From contig NZ_CP010777.1 in the NCBI RefSeq assembly GCF_001078055.1, forward strand, positions 704,408 to 768,407: a stretch of DNA of 64,000 nucleotides. Direction: 5' to 3'. A program made the translations under genes and the position numbers. Under the pieces are notes generated by a model that saw only the letters and a program-made list of their open reading frames with translations, did no database searches and was not told the origin of the DNA. Position 1 is the first letter of the stretch, and every line of letters starts with the position of its first letter. Source of the stretch: Rufibacter radiotolerans. GTDB taxonomy: Bacteria > Bacteroidota > Bacteroidia > Cytophagales > Hymenobacteraceae. Positions 43,473 to 52,511 of the stretch are shown here, in pieces.

Positions 43473-43510
43473 CGTTTTAGGCCCGTTTTCCGGAAAACGG
43501 GCCCAAAACG
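43473..43510. repeat. Palindrome family copy, near-perfect, no loop
   Basis: CGTTTTAGGCCCGTTTTCC joined to GGAAAACGGGCCCAAAACG, one mismatch. It lies 13 nt after the MarC-family stop on that strand, before hemE's promoter. Confidence 0.92.
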
Positions 43511-43522
43511 CCCACCTGGCCG

Positions 43523-44140
43523 TTACTTGAACAAGGCCAGTAACGCGGTCACGATAAAGCTCACCCCCAGAGACAGGACAATAAAGCCCATGATCTTTGA
43601 CAAAGCGGCCAGACCGGCCTTACCTAAGAAAATCATCAGTTTAGGAGAGAAAAGCAGGATAATGTAACTCACCGCGCCCATCATGATAATGGCCAGAATG
43701 GTGAGCCCCATATCAATAATGGTAAGCGACTTGGTGAAAAGACTGATGACCACCGCAATGGAGCCGGGCCCCGAGAGCAGGGGCATGGCCAGGGGCGTAA
43801 AGGAGATATCGTCCTTTTCTACGCCTTCGGCCACTACGTCCTTGGAGATTTTTTTGCTTTCTTCGGGCTTGGCGTTGAGTAGGTCAAACCCGGCCCGCAT
43901 GATCATGATACCGCCCGCAATGCGCAGGTCATGGATCCTGAGCCCGAAAAAGTCCAGCACGGCCTGCCCGGCCAGAAAGAAGACGGTCAAGATAAGCACC
44001 ATGTAGATACAGGCACGCAAGGCCTGTTCGCCCCGCCGGGTGGGCGTGTCATCATGGGTGAGGGTCAGGAACACAGGCATGGCGCCAAACGGGTTCACCA
44101 CCGAAAACAGGGCAGAAAATGTAGCAAGCAGAATTTCCAT
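43523..44140 (-). CDS. MarC family integral membrane protein
   Basis: 205 residues from MEILLATFSALFSVVNPFGA; an upstream start (44182) adds 14 residues and is less likely. Six membrane segments can be drawn. NPFGAMPVFL near the N-terminus and the repeated-like LPLLSGPGSIAVVISL region are MarC hallmarks. The family was first associated with antibiotic resistance, but the role is unproven; transport of small molecules is suspected. Inner membrane. Confidence 0.9.
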   Translation of the reverse strand: MEILLATFSALFSVVNPFGAMPVFLTLTHDDTPTRRGEQALRACIYMVLILTVFFLAGQAVLDFFGLRIHDLRIAGGIMIMRAGFDLLNAKPEESKKISKDVVAEGVEKDDISFTPLAMPLLSGPGSIAVVISLFTKSLTIIDMGLTILAIIMMGAVSYIILLFSPKLMIFLGKAGLAALSKIMGFIVLSLGVSFIVTALLALFK

Positions 44141-44254
44141 TGAGGCCAAAATACGTATTTTACCAGGAATGTCAACGGGCATACGCAGAAACGGGAAAGG
44201 GAGGACCAGTAAGTCCTCCCTTTCCCGTTTATATAACGTTATGCGAACCTGAGG

Positions 44255-44749
44255 TTACGCGAAAAAGCTGAAAAGCATGGTTCTGAATTGCCCCATGAAA
44301 CTGGGATTAGGGCGGGAAGCGGAGCGGGCGGGAGCGCTGGATCTGGCCTGCTGCCGTAATTGAATGCGTTTTAAAGAATCAAACAGCCTTTTCTTGGCAG
44401 ACTCGCCGCGTTCTACTACCCCAGACATGCCAGGCTGCCACAGAGACAAAACTTCTCGGCCGTCTACAGAGGGGGTTAAGGCGAAATAATGGCACCGCTC
44501 CTTTTGCCCCAGGAACTGCTTCAGTAACGGAAGGTCGGGGCTGAAGCCCAGGTCTTCTCTGCCGCCAAAGACTAAAATCTCACGGCTGGAGTTACGCGCA
44601 GGATTGATCTGGTTTTTGAATTCGGCATACGTAAACGTCCGGATCTCAATAGGGAGGGTGTAGAGATGCTGCTTGTTTAAGGCCAGATAAAGAGACCCAG
44701 CATAGGCTGCGTCGTCTTCTATGAGTATCAAGCGATATATATTCTGCAT
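44255..44749 (-). CDS. Receiver-like protein lacking the phosphorylation Asp
   Basis: 164 residues. The first about 125 residues follow a response-regulator fold: LILIEDDAAYAGSLYLAL with acidic Glu11-Asp12-Asp13, third strand REILVFGGRED where the acceptor Asp is replaced by Gly62, then HYFALTPSVD and MSGVVERGE where the switch Thr and Lys would be. A short Arg/Ser-rich tail (RQQARSSAPARSASRP) follows, and no output domain is present. It is probably a phosphorylation-independent pseudo-receiver. A -7 match TATATTTG lies 7 nt before its start. No kinase or partner is adjacent. Confidence 0.65.
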   Translation of the reverse strand: MQNIYRLILIEDDAAYAGSLYLALNKQHLYTLPIEIRTFTYAEFKNQINPARNSSREILVFGGREDLGFSPDLPLLKQFLGQKERCHYFALTPSVDGREVLSLWQPGMSGVVERGESAKKRLFDSLKRIQLRQQARSSAPARSASRPNPSFMGQFRTMLFSFFA

Positions 44750-44756
44750 ATGAAAG

Positions 44757-44764
44757 CAAATATA
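44757..44764 (-). promoter_or_regulatory. -7 element of the receiver-like gene
   Basis: On the minus strand TATATTTG, exact match, 7 nt before the ATG, downstream of a long AT-rich tract that could act as an UP-like region. Confidence 0.45.
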
Positions 44765-45019
44765 GGATAATAATGTTATTTAAATAAAATATTAAGTAAA
44801 TATTAAAAAAATATTGTTGGCAAAGTCTAACTCTATTGATTTTCTGGGTAGTAAGGTAATTAGGCGCAAATGCGTAGTTTTGTTTTTTCATCGGCCCACG
44901 CTTTTGAGACTAGATATCAGCTACAATACTTACGAGCATAGAATGGTTCTTGGATTGGATATTTTATTGTAAATGAGGGTATTAAAGAGTGGCCTGCAGA
45001 CGATTTAAGTATATTTTAA

Positions 45020-46147
45020 ATGAATAACATACGACTAGGCATTCTGGGGGGCGGACAGTTGGGCAGGATGCTACTTCAGGCCGGCCTTGATTTTAACCTG
45101 TACACGCTGGTGCTAGACCCAGATGAGTTTGCCCCTTGCCGGCACCTGTGCGAGGAGTTTGTGCACGGTGACTTCAAAGACTATGATACCGTCTACGCCT
45201 TCGGCAAGCGCTGTAACCTGCTCACCATTGAAATTGAGCACGTAAACGTAGACGCGCTTTTCCAGCTGGAAAAGGAAGGCCTGGCCATTTACCCGAAGCC
45301 CGCGTCCTTGCAAACTATTCAGGACAAGGGCCTTCAGAAAGAGTTCTTCCAGAAACACGCCATTCCTACGGCCCCGTTCAGGTTGCTGCAGGAGGCCGCT
45401 GAGCTAGACGCCCACCAGGATTTTCTGCCCGCGTTCCATAAGCTGCGCCGCGGCGGGTATGATGGCAACGGGGTACGGCGGTTAGACAGCCCCGCAGATT
45501 TTGGTAAGGCGTTTCAGGCCCCCGGCGTGCTGGAGAAACTGGTGGACTTTGAGCTGGAGATATCGGTGATCTGTGCCCGCAATGTGCAGGGCGAGGTGAA
45601 AGCCTACCCCGTGGTGGAACAGGTCATGCATGATGAACATAATCTGGTAGATTACCTGCTGGCACCGTCTCAGATTGCGTATAAGTTACAGCGCATGGCC
45701 ATTGAGATTGCCACCCACGTGACCACTACTTTGGATATTGTAGGGCTACTGGCCGTAGAGATGTTTGTGACCAGAGACGGTCAGATACTGGTGAACGAAG
45801 TGGCGCCCCGCCCGCACAACAGCGGCCACCATACCATGAAAGCCAACGCCACCTCACAGTTTGAGCAGCACCTGCGGGCTATCCTGGGCTTGCCTCTAGG
45901 GGACACTGAACCGCATTGCCCCGCCATTTTGCTTAACCTGCTGGGCGAGGCCGGGTACTCCGGGGAGGCGGTGTATGAGGGTCTGGAGGAAACCCTGCGG
46001 GAGCCGGGCGTGCACATTCACCTGTACGGGAAGAAGTTCACCCGGCCGTTCCGGAAAATGGGCCACCTGACCGTGTTGGCGCCTACCGTAGAAGAAGTGA
46101 AAACGAAAGCAGAAAGCGTAAAGAACCGTTTAAGAATTATTGCATGA
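45020..46147 (+). CDS. purK: 5-(carboxyamino)imidazole ribonucleotide synthase PurK
   Basis: 375 residues, normal length. N-terminal Rossmann-like [17 protein letters not shown], then the ATP-grasp part: [49 protein letters not shown], and [17 protein letters not shown] with metal-binding residues. It converts AIR, ATP and bicarbonate to N5-CAIR in purine synthesis. The stop overlaps the purE start by four bases, a common arrangement. Confidence 0.97.
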   Translation: MNNIRLGILGGGQLGRMLLQAGLDFNLYTLVLDPDEFAPCRHLCEEFVHGDFKDYDTVYAFGKRCNLLTIEIEHVNVDALFQLEKEGLAIYPKPASLQTIQDKGLQKEFFQKHAIPTAPFRLLQEAAELDAHQDFLPAFHKLRRGGYDGNGVRRLDSPADFGKAFQAPGVLEKLVDFELEISVICARNVQGEVKAYPVVEQVMHDEHNLVDYLLAPSQIAYKLQRMAIEIATHVTTTLDIVGLLAVEMFVTRDGQILVNEVAPRPHNSGHHTMKANATSQFEQHLRAILGLPLGDTEPHCPAILLNLLGEAGYSGEAVYEGLEETLREPGVHIHLYGKKFTRPFRKMGHLTVLAPTVEEVKTKAESVKNRLRIIA

Positions 46148-46671
46148 GCCAAACGCCAGAAAAAGCCGCGCCCGTAGTGGGCATTATCATGGGTAGCCAG
46201 TCAGACCTGAAAGTGATGTCTGCCGCCGCCGATGTATTGGAACAACTCCGGATCCCCTATGAATTGACCATCGTTTCGGCGCACCGCACGCCCCACCGCA
46301 TGATGGAATACGCCGAGGCTGCCCGCAAACGGGGCCTGAAGGTGATCATTGCCGGGGCCGGGGGCGCCGCCCACTTACCCGGTATGGTGGCCGCTTTGAC
46401 TACCCTGCCCGTGATTGGGGTGCCCGTGAAATCCAGCAACTCCATTGATGGCTGGGACTCTATCCTGTCCATCCTGCAAATGCCTAGTGGCGTACCGGTA
46501 GCCACGGTAGCGTTGAACGGTGCGGCAAACGCCGGAATTCTGGCCGCCCAGATTCTGGGTACCACTAACGCCGTTGTGGCCGACAACCTGGAGAAACACC
46601 GGGCCATCCAAAAAGACAAGGTCATGCGCTCCGTGGAACAGTTAAACCGGGGTGAATTTGACGTAGACTAG
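46144..46671 (+). CDS. purE: N5-CAIR mutase PurE
   Basis: 175 residues. [13 protein letters not shown] and [15 protein letters not shown] are the class I PurE signature, with catalytic His in SAHRTP and [16 protein letters not shown] following. It moves the carboxylate of N5-CAIR to give CAIR, the step after PurK. Translation is coupled to purK (ATGA overlap) and the next gene starts 4 nt after its stop. Confidence 0.97.
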   Translation: MSQTPEKAAPVVGIIMGSQSDLKVMSAAADVLEQLRIPYELTIVSAHRTPHRMMEYAEAARKRGLKVIIAGAGGAAHLPGMVAALTTLPVIGVPVKSSNSIDGWDSILSILQMPSGVPVATVALNGAANAGILAAQILGTTNAVVADNLEKHRAIQKDKVMRSVEQLNRGEFDVD

Positions 46672-46675
46672 CGCC

Positions 46676-47218
46676 TTGCTTACTTTACTTCCCATCCATA
46701 CAACTGCCACGCCCGAATTCCTTCTGGCGTGGCAGTTGTATGAAGAGGCCTTCCCCGCTGAGGAGCGTAGGAATCTGGGGCAACAGAAGGAGCTCCTCTC
46801 CCATAGCCATTACCGTTTCATGTCGGTTCAAAAAGAGGGGGAAACGGTGGGGGTAGTGGGCCTTTGGGAGTTCACTGATTTCTTGTTTCTGGAGCATCTG
46901 GCCATGACTCCGCAGCAGCGGGGCCTGGGCTGGGGCAAGCAGGTGCTGGACCTCCTGAAAGACGCTTCTCCGTCACCTATGATGATTCTGGAGGTAGAAC
47001 CGCCCCTTACCTCCCTTGCCCAGCGCCGCATTGGTTTCTACGCACGCTCTGGCTTTCACCTCAATGCCTATCCTTACCGGCAGCCGGCCTACAGCCCTGA
47101 GAAACCATGGGTGCCGCTGCAGCTTATGTCTTTTCCAGGGCTGCTGGCAGATGAAGAGTACCAGAAAATAAAGACGCTCCTTTATAAAACCGTGTACGGG
47201 ACAGAGGAAACCATCTGA
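46676..47218 (+). CDS. GNAT family N-acetyltransferase, purKE operon
   Basis: 180 residues with a TTG start 4 nt after purE. Acetyl-CoA-binding region LAMTPQQRGLGWGKQVLDLL is well preserved, and QRRIGFYARSGFHLNAYPY matches the last strand region. An N-terminal YEEAFPAEERRN resembles other Bacteroidota GNATs found next to purE. It probably rides on the purine operon; substrate unknown. Confidence 0.82.
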   Translation: MLTLLPIHTTATPEFLLAWQLYEEAFPAEERRNLGQQKELLSHSHYRFMSVQKEGETVGVVGLWEFTDFLFLEHLAMTPQQRGLGWGKQVLDLLKDASPSPMMILEVEPPLTSLAQRRIGFYARSGFHLNAYPYRQPAYSPEKPWVPLQLMSFPGLLADEEYQKIKTLLYKTVYGTEETI

Positions 47219-47348
47219 AAATTAGTGATTTAGGGAGGATGGGTGCCGAGGCGGAGATTAGTAGGGAAGCCTTCAAAGGAATTCCGCTGAGCCTTGAAGT
47301 TTAAAGGGCAGCGGGGAAGGAGCCGTACACCTTAGATTACCCAAAACC

Positions 47349-47386
47349 CGTTTTGAGCCTGTTTTCCCGAAAATAGTCTCAAAACG
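47349..47386. repeat. Palindrome family copy (first of a pair)
   Basis: CGTTTTGAGCCTGTTTTCCC and GAAAATAGTCTCAAAACG, 16 of 18 paired. GAG replaces GGG with CTC opposite. Confidence 0.85.
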
Positions 47387-47405
47387 AATCCTTACCCTTG
47401 TGAAG

Positions 47406-47457
47406 AGAATTCCGTTTAGGGGCCGTTTTTATGAAAACAGCCCCTAAACGGAATTCT
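47406..47457. repeat. Palindrome family copy, 24-bp arms (second of a pair)
   Basis: AGAATTCCGTTTAGGGGCCG through TTTT (47406-47429) pairs with 47434-47457 at 23 of 24 positions around TATG. The core TTTAGGGGC differs from consensus and is compensated in the right arm. Confidence 0.95.
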
Positions 47458-47666
47458 GGGTTAATACGCCTTTCTATTTTTCCTGCCTAACAATTCATGG
47501 ATACCAAGCAAGACCAGGAGGTTGGCCGCTGATGTTGGTATCTTCTGAAAACCCGGTGCTTAGCTCTTATCCTGCTTCCAGCGATTATTTGAGTCTCCCA
47601 AGGGTGCCGAGCCCGGCAAGCGACCGTATAAAGGGGCAAAGACAAAACATTTTCTAGTTGGCACCC

Positions 47667-48239
47667 ATGTCAGAGAACGCTCCCCATATCTATCTTATCC
47701 GGCATGCCCGGCCTATTATTAACCGGTCGGGGCTGTTTAGCAAGGCGGCGGCGGCCCAGTACATTCAGGACTACAATGTGGCGGAGGTGGAAGAGATCAT
47801 AGAAAAAAGCGAGCACCTGCCCATGGACCGCATCAAGAAAGTCTTTTGCAGTACCCTGCCCCGAGCCAAGGCTACTGCCAAAATGCTGTTTGGGGAAGGG
47901 GTGGAACTGATTGAGGATGCCACGTTCCGGGAGTTTGAGAACCGCATCTGGGGCTTGCCGCTGGGCAAGTTTCCCTTGATCTGGTGGCAGGTGACGTCCA
48001 GGGCCTTGTGGCTGCTAGGGCTCAACCAGAAAGACATTGAAAGCTTTAAACAGGCCAAGGCCCGGGCCGCCCAGGCCGCCCAGCATTTAGCCACCGAAGC
48101 TGAGGCCCACGGGCTGGCCGTGCTGGTGGCGCACGGGTTCTTAAATGAGTTCGTGAAACGCGCCCTCAGGAGGCAAGGCTGGAAAGTTCTGCGCGACGGT
48201 GGACGGGGCTATGTGGGCGTGACCCAACTGGGCAAATAA
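47667..48239 (+). CDS. Histidine phosphatase superfamily protein
   Basis: 190 residues from MSENAPHIYLIRHARPI; a TTG three codons upstream is an alternative. The catalytic motif reads RHARP, Ala instead of the usual Gly. STLPRAKATAKML is the second conserved region and LAVLVAHGFLNEFV supplies the second catalytic His. A long insert (FPLIWWQVTSRALWLLGLN) is hydrophobic. Phosphomonoesterase activity is likely; substrate unknown. Confidence 0.85.
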   Translation: MSENAPHIYLIRHARPIINRSGLFSKAAAAQYIQDYNVAEVEEIIEKSEHLPMDRIKKVFCSTLPRAKATAKMLFGEGVELIEDATFREFENRIWGLPLGKFPLIWWQVTSRALWLLGLNQKDIESFKQAKARAAQAAQHLATEAEAHGLAVLVAHGFLNEFVKRALRRQGWKVLRDGGRGYVGVTQLGK

Positions 48240-48243
48240 GGTC

Positions 48244-48287
48244 TTCTGTTTTAGCCCCGTTTTTCCAAAAACAGCCGTAAAACAGAA
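48244..48287. repeat. Palindrome family copy
   Basis: TTCTGTTTTAGCCCCGTTTTT and AAAAACAGCCGTAAAACAGAA around CC, few mismatches. It begins 5 nt after the phosphatase stop. Confidence 0.9.
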
Positions 48288-48399
48288 AGAGGCCGGTAAA
48301 CCCCTGTAGCTTCCCCTGCTATTCAACCTGTGCCTTTAAAGCAGGAAGCACTGCTAACCTGTTTCTTGTCTCTGAACAAGTCATTTAAATAGAAAGAAT

Positions 48400-48654
48400 A
48401 TGGCGCACGAACACAGAATCTTGAAAGCAATGTATGCAGTAGTAAAAGACCACGAGTCAAAGACCACCTGGCCCATTGACGCAGCGGCCATCTCCGCTAA
48501 AACGCCCGGGCTTTCCCTGGGCGAAATTGAACAGGAAATGCGGGACCTTGAAATAAAGAAGCTGGTACAGATAGACCACGCCCCAGACATGACCCTGTTC
48601 TGCCACCTCACCGCGGCCGGACTGCAGCAAGCCGAGAAAGCTGCCCGGGATTGA
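48400..48654 (+). CDS. Small winged-helix-like protein of unknown function
   Basis: 84 residues, MAHEHRILKAMYAVVKDHES onwards. The pattern (helix, ISAKTPGLSLGEIEQEMRDL, then VQIDHAPDMTLFCHLTAAGL) resembles a short winged helix with a beta hairpin, but no family is recognised. No signal peptide. A 17-bp perfect terminator stem follows, shared with the convergent TonB-linked gene. Confidence 0.6.
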   Translation: MAHEHRILKAMYAVVKDHESKTTWPIDAAAISAKTPGLSLGEIEQEMRDLEIKKLVQIDHAPDMTLFCHLTAAGLQQAEKAARD

Positions 48655-48710
48655 GGTTGGTCCTTGAAAAGCTGCCGGAGGATCTTCTGGCAGAGCAATT
48701 TCCACCTCAA

Positions 48711-48748
48711 CCCAAATGCCCCACCTATACATAGGTGGGGCATTTGGG
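48711..48748. terminator. Strong hairpin between convergent genes
   Basis: CCCAAATGCCCCACCTA and exact reverse complement form a 17-bp stem with loop TACA, followed by TTTCAGG. It can end transcription of both neighbours. Confidence 0.8.
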
Positions 48749-48772
48749 TTTCAGGCCGGTAGATTCAGCGGC

Positions 48773-51280
48773 TTACGTTCTGTTTACTTCATCCAGGGTA
48801 TTGGTGCGGCGTTGCTCTACTTTCTGCCCTTTGCTGAATTTGTAGCGCAAGGTCACGCCAATGTTTCTAGGGTACAGGTACTGGTCAAAGTTGTTGATGT
48901 TCTCGCCAATGGTGGTGTTAAAGCGCAGGCGGTAGCTCCGGAAGATATCGTTCACGTTCACGCTCAGGTCCAGTTTCTTGTCAAGGAAGCTTTTCTTCAA
49001 CCCGGCATGCACCCACCACATTGCCTCAATCTTATACAAGCCAGACACCGCTGGCCCTCTTCCCACCGCGTTCACCTCCATCTGGAAACCGTAGGGCAAC
49101 AAGATATTATGGCTGGACTGCAGCATGTACAGGAACTGCGCATTGGTTACCCGCTGCGTGTTGTTATTGGAGTTCAGCTCCCCGTTCACATTGGTCATCA
49201 TGGTGTATTCATTGTAAGAGAAGGTAAGCGTATTATTAGTGTCCCAGTTCTTCATGATTTTGACCGGCGCAAGGGCCGTCATGCTCACGTTCTGGAGGTC
49301 GTCCACGTTGCCGGTAGTATAGATAGTGGTGGCGTTCTCCACATCCAGGTAAGGCAACTCAGACATCACATCTTTCACGTACTGGTAGTTGAGGGTTAAG
49401 ATATAGTCTTTCATGAACGTCTGGGTAACTCCTACCGAGTGCGTGTATTGCGGGCGCAACTGTGGGTTGCCTGTGGTGTAGGTGAATGGGTCACGGTAGC
49501 TGATGAACGGGTTCAGATTGCCGTAATTGGGCCGCTGGATGCGGCGGCTGTAATTGTAACCTATCTGGTAGTTCTCGCTTACCTTCTGCTGGACAAATAC
49601 ACTGGGGAATAGATTGAAATAGCTTCTGTCATTCACCTGCTTTGTGGTCACAGACTCACCAGTGGATTCTGTTTTCTCTCCTCTTAAGCCGGTCTGTACT
49701 AAGAATTTATCGCCAAACTTGGTGTTGAAGTTGATATAGGCGGCGTAAATGTTTTCGTCATAGATAAAGTGGTTGGTTCTTCTTGGGTCTAGCACTAACC
49801 CGTTGCTGTTGAAATAAAACCGTGAATCGTTGTCAGACACCACCCGGCTCGCTTTGGCACCTACTTCCAGCTTGCTCACCTTGTTCAAGGGCTTGGCAAA
49901 GTCAATCTTTCCAGAGTAAATGTCAAAGCCGTTGTCGGTGTCGGTATACAAAAAATCCTGGGTGGTGGGGCGGTTCTCTGCGGTTAAGTCTGTATAGTAA
50001 TTGTAGAAGTTGGAGTGCCCGGCGTTGGAGATTTTTACAAAGTCCAGGTCTGCGGAAAGCGTGGTGCCCAGCGTGTCTAGTTTACCGTTGTAGTGTACGT
50101 TGTTGGTGGAGCTTCTAAACCGGTTGGTCAGGAAGTTGTTGGCATTGATGAATGTCTCAGGATTCTGCCGGTCAAGCCCCATGTAGGAGTCTGAAATAAA
50201 GTCTACCCAGACCGTATTCTGGTTGAAGCTGGTCATGGCGCCCACGCTGTGCTTGTCGGTGAGGCTGTAATCAGTACCTAATCTGAAGGTGGGCGGACCC
50301 TGGTTTTTGTGCTTCCCGTTTGCGGTCTGGTTAAAATAGATAAGGCCTTCTTTGGCGTCATACACCCGCTCAAAGGTTCCTTCCCGGTTGCCTACTCGTT
50401 GCATCTGATCAATACTGGCAAAAGAATTCCACTTGCCGCTTTTAATGTTTAGGTTACCCCCGGTAGAATACCCGCTCTGTTTAAAGTTGGTGTTATAGGT
50501 GCCGTACACACTTCCGTTCAGGCCTTGCAGTTCATTCTTCTTGAGGTTGATGTTCAGGATGCCGGAGGTGCCCTCTGCGTCATACTTAGCCGATGGGTTG
50601 GCGATGATTTCAATGTTCTTGATGTTCTCCGCAGACATGCCTTCCAGCATAGTGCGCAAATCTGACGCAGAGAGGTAAGTCAGCTTGCCGTCCAGCATCA
50701 CGGTCACCCCGCCTCGGCCATTCAGTTGGATGTTGCCGTCTTGGTCTACAAATACCCCCGGCGACTTGGCCAGCACGTCATACGCCGTTCGGCCCGCGGC
50801 AAGGGCGGTGCCCTCAATGCTCACCACAATCTTGTCTGCCTCTTGCGTGATGGTGGGCCGCAGCGCTTCTACTTTTACTTCTTTCAGTTGAGTGGCAGAG
50901 CTTGCTAATTTCACCGTGCCTACTTCCATCTCGGGCTTTTGTTCCGTCACAGAAACTTGTGGCAGCACTTTGGTCATATACCCTATAAAACTGAAAGAAA
51001 GCCTGTACTCTCCGGTAGGAATGCCTGTGAAGGCATAGCGCCCCTGGGCATCGGTCACAGTGCCGTCCATAGCTTTGTTTGTGCCATTCTGAAGCAAGGC
51101 CACCGTAGCAAACTCAATTGGCTTACCGGTTAAGGAGTCCGTCAAAACCCCGGCAATCTTACCGCGGGGTGCCGCCTGGGCGAGGGCAGATGCCGGTGGT
51201 GCTACCTGTGCCCAACCCATTCCAGGAGAAGAAAGGCAAAAGCATAGCATCCCTACAAAAAAGAGGGTAGATTTTTTCAT
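48773..51280 (-). CDS. TonB-dependent outer membrane receptor-like protein (OMP beta-barrel family)
   Basis: 835 residues with signal peptide ending GMGWAQ. A carboxypeptidase-regulatory-like domain (about 38-115: IAGVLTDSLTGKPIEFATVAL, GRYAFTGIPTGEYRLSFSF) precedes a plug (about 140-235: EADKIVVSIEGTALAAGRTA, GRGGVTVMLDGK, IEIIANPSAKYDAEGTSGIL) and a large C-terminal barrel. This is the Bacteroidota TonB-linked barrel type without a SusD partner here. The ligand is unknown; peptides, siderophores or other nutrients are possible. Single-gene unit. Confidence 0.9.
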   Translation of the reverse strand: MKKSTLFFVGMLCFCLSSPGMGWAQVAPPASALAQAAPRGKIAGVLTDSLTGKPIEFATVALLQNGTNKAMDGTVTDAQGRYAFTGIPTGEYRLSFSFIGYMTKVLPQVSVTEQKPEMEVGTVKLASSATQLKEVKVEALRPTITQEADKIVVSIEGTALAAGRTAYDVLAKSPGVFVDQDGNIQLNGRGGVTVMLDGKLTYLSASDLRTMLEGMSAENIKNIEIIANPSAKYDAEGTSGILNINLKKNELQGLNGSVYGTYNTNFKQSGYSTGGNLNIKSGKWNSFASIDQMQRVGNREGTFERVYDAKEGLIYFNQTANGKHKNQGPPTFRLGTDYSLTDKHSVGAMTSFNQNTVWVDFISDSYMGLDRQNPETFINANNFLTNRFRSSTNNVHYNGKLDTLGTTLSADLDFVKISNAGHSNFYNYYTDLTAENRPTTQDFLYTDTDNGFDIYSGKIDFAKPLNKVSKLEVGAKASRVVSDNDSRFYFNSNGLVLDPRRTNHFIYDENIYAAYINFNTKFGDKFLVQTGLRGEKTESTGESVTTKQVNDRSYFNLFPSVFVQQKVSENYQIGYNYSRRIQRPNYGNLNPFISYRDPFTYTTGNPQLRPQYTHSVGVTQTFMKDYILTLNYQYVKDVMSELPYLDVENATTIYTTGNVDDLQNVSMTALAPVKIMKNWDTNNTLTFSYNEYTMMTNVNGELNSNNNTQRVTNAQFLYMLQSSHNILLPYGFQMEVNAVGRGPAVSGLYKIEAMWWVHAGLKKSFLDKKLDLSVNVNDIFRSYRLRFNTTIGENINNFDQYLYPRNIGVTLRYKFSKGQKVEQRRTNTLDEVNRT

Positions 51281-51432
51281 AGCAAAAAGGGTAGAGGTGG
51301 TTAGCTTTTTTTTAGAGTCTACTACTGTATGCTAGAAAGACTTAGCGAAGGGGAAACCGTTGCACAGTCTGGCATTTTTATTTTTCCAGAAGCTTCCATT
51401 GGCCTTAAATGGAAAAGCAGCCTTTGGGAAGC

Positions 51433-51473
51433 CATGTTTCAGGCCTGAATTTCTAAAAACAGGCCTGAAATGG
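51433..51473. repeat. Palindrome family copy, TTTCAGGCCTG variant
   Basis: ATGTTTCAGGCCTGAATTTC and AAAAACAGGCCTGAAATGGA; both arms carry the TTTCAGG variant. It lies after the 7-TM gene on that strand. Confidence 0.82.
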
Positions 51474-51545
51474 AGCAAAGCAGGAATGACCAGCAATTAT
51501 TTTCTTTTTAAAGCCATCCTTTATAAGGGGTTGAACAAGCTACCC

Positions 51546-52310
51546 TTAAGCCATTTGGGTAGGGTGAGGCGGAGTGGTATGGGCCGTTTTCTTTTCTAAA
51601 GCCGCTTTTCTTAAGGAGAAGAAGTGCAGGGTATAGGCCAGAGGCACCAGAAAGGTGGGCAGCACCATGAAAGGAAACGTGACCAGGATGTCGGCCCCCG
51701 GCTTGTCAAAAAACTGCTGAAAGGGCGTAGGCAGTGACAGCACGCTCATCACCACAATATTTAGCAGCAACGCCAACCCTACCAAATGGTATAAGGACGC
51801 CAATAAATGGTTACGGCGGCCATTGCCGTAGCAGAGCACCGCAAACACGGGGCCCGCCAACCCAGAGAGCACATCCCAGTTATGGCCTTCAAACGTCAGG
51901 CGCTCCGGTAAGGCATTGGCCAGGAACAGGCACCAAAGGAAAATCTCCACCGGTATCCGGAAGGCCTGAAGCGCCAAAAGCCCTTTAGCCGGCAGGTGCC
52001 GGATAAAATCCTGGGTGCGCGGGTGAAAGGTAAGCACCAGCACCGCCAGCAGGGGCGGAAGCAGGGCCGGCAGCATGTTGACGGGGGCACGGGAAAAGTT
52101 GCCCATAAAGCCAGACAAAGCCATAAAGCTGGTCACAGCCAGCCAACCTGTAAGGACAGCGCCTACCACCCAGGTTCTTTTAGCCGCCGCCTGGGCAGAG
52201 AGCCCCATCCGTAAAAACGTCTGGCGCGTGCCCGCCACTATCAGGTACAGGCAAAGCAAGGTGAGTGCGGCAAAGCCGACCTTGGCAAGGAGTAGGTAAT
52301 TGTGAGCCAT
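51546..52310 (-). CDS. Seven-transmembrane protein of unknown function
   Basis: 254 residues from MAHNYLLLAKVGFAALTLLC; the earlier start at 52349 adds 13 residues and is less likely. About seven hydrophobic segments are visible, ending with a short Lys/Thr/Pro-rich cytoplasmic tail. No catalytic motif is recognised. It is probably an inner membrane protein. It lies between the TonB-linked gene and the histidine kinase, all on the minus strand, with palindromes on both sides, so it is transcribed alone. Confidence 0.72.
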   Translation of the reverse strand: MAHNYLLLAKVGFAALTLLCLYLIVAGTRQTFLRMGLSAQAAAKRTWVVGAVLTGWLAVTSFMALSGFMGNFSRAPVNMLPALLPPLLAVLVLTFHPRTQDFIRHLPAKGLLALQAFRIPVEIFLWCLFLANALPERLTFEGHNWDVLSGLAGPVFAVLCYGNGRRNHLLASLYHLVGLALLLNIVVMSVLSLPTPFQQFFDKPGADILVTFPFMVLPTFLVPLAYTLHFFSLRKAALEKKTAHTTPPHPTQMA

Positions 52311-52433
52311 AGGATAAGGAATGAAGTGAAGTTCTGCCGTTGCAGCCATTGGAAAAGGCGTTGCCTACGGGCAATCGCTTGCCAAAGGGGTGCTGCAAGA
52401 GTGAAAGGATCAACAAGTAACTTCCAAATGCTG

Positions 52434-52473
52434 CTGTTTTGGGCCTGTTTTCATAAAAATGGGCCCAAAACAG
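52434..52473. repeat. Palindrome family copy
   Basis: CTGTTTTGGGCCTGTTTT and AAAATGGGCCCAAAACAG around CATA; 16 of 18 paired. It is 39 nt after the histidine kinase stop. Confidence 0.9.
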
Positions 52474-52511
52474 GGGAGGTCCCGGGCATCGGCTTTAGCC
52501 GATGACCTTCT

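Larger units (their letters stand above)
47219..47666. other. Intergenic region with two palindromes, no gene
   Basis: 448 bp without a credible gene. It contains two palindrome family copies 19 bp apart (47349-47386 and 47406-47457). The remaining sequence shows no tRNA-like or riboswitch-like structure that I can see. Confidence 0.6.
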
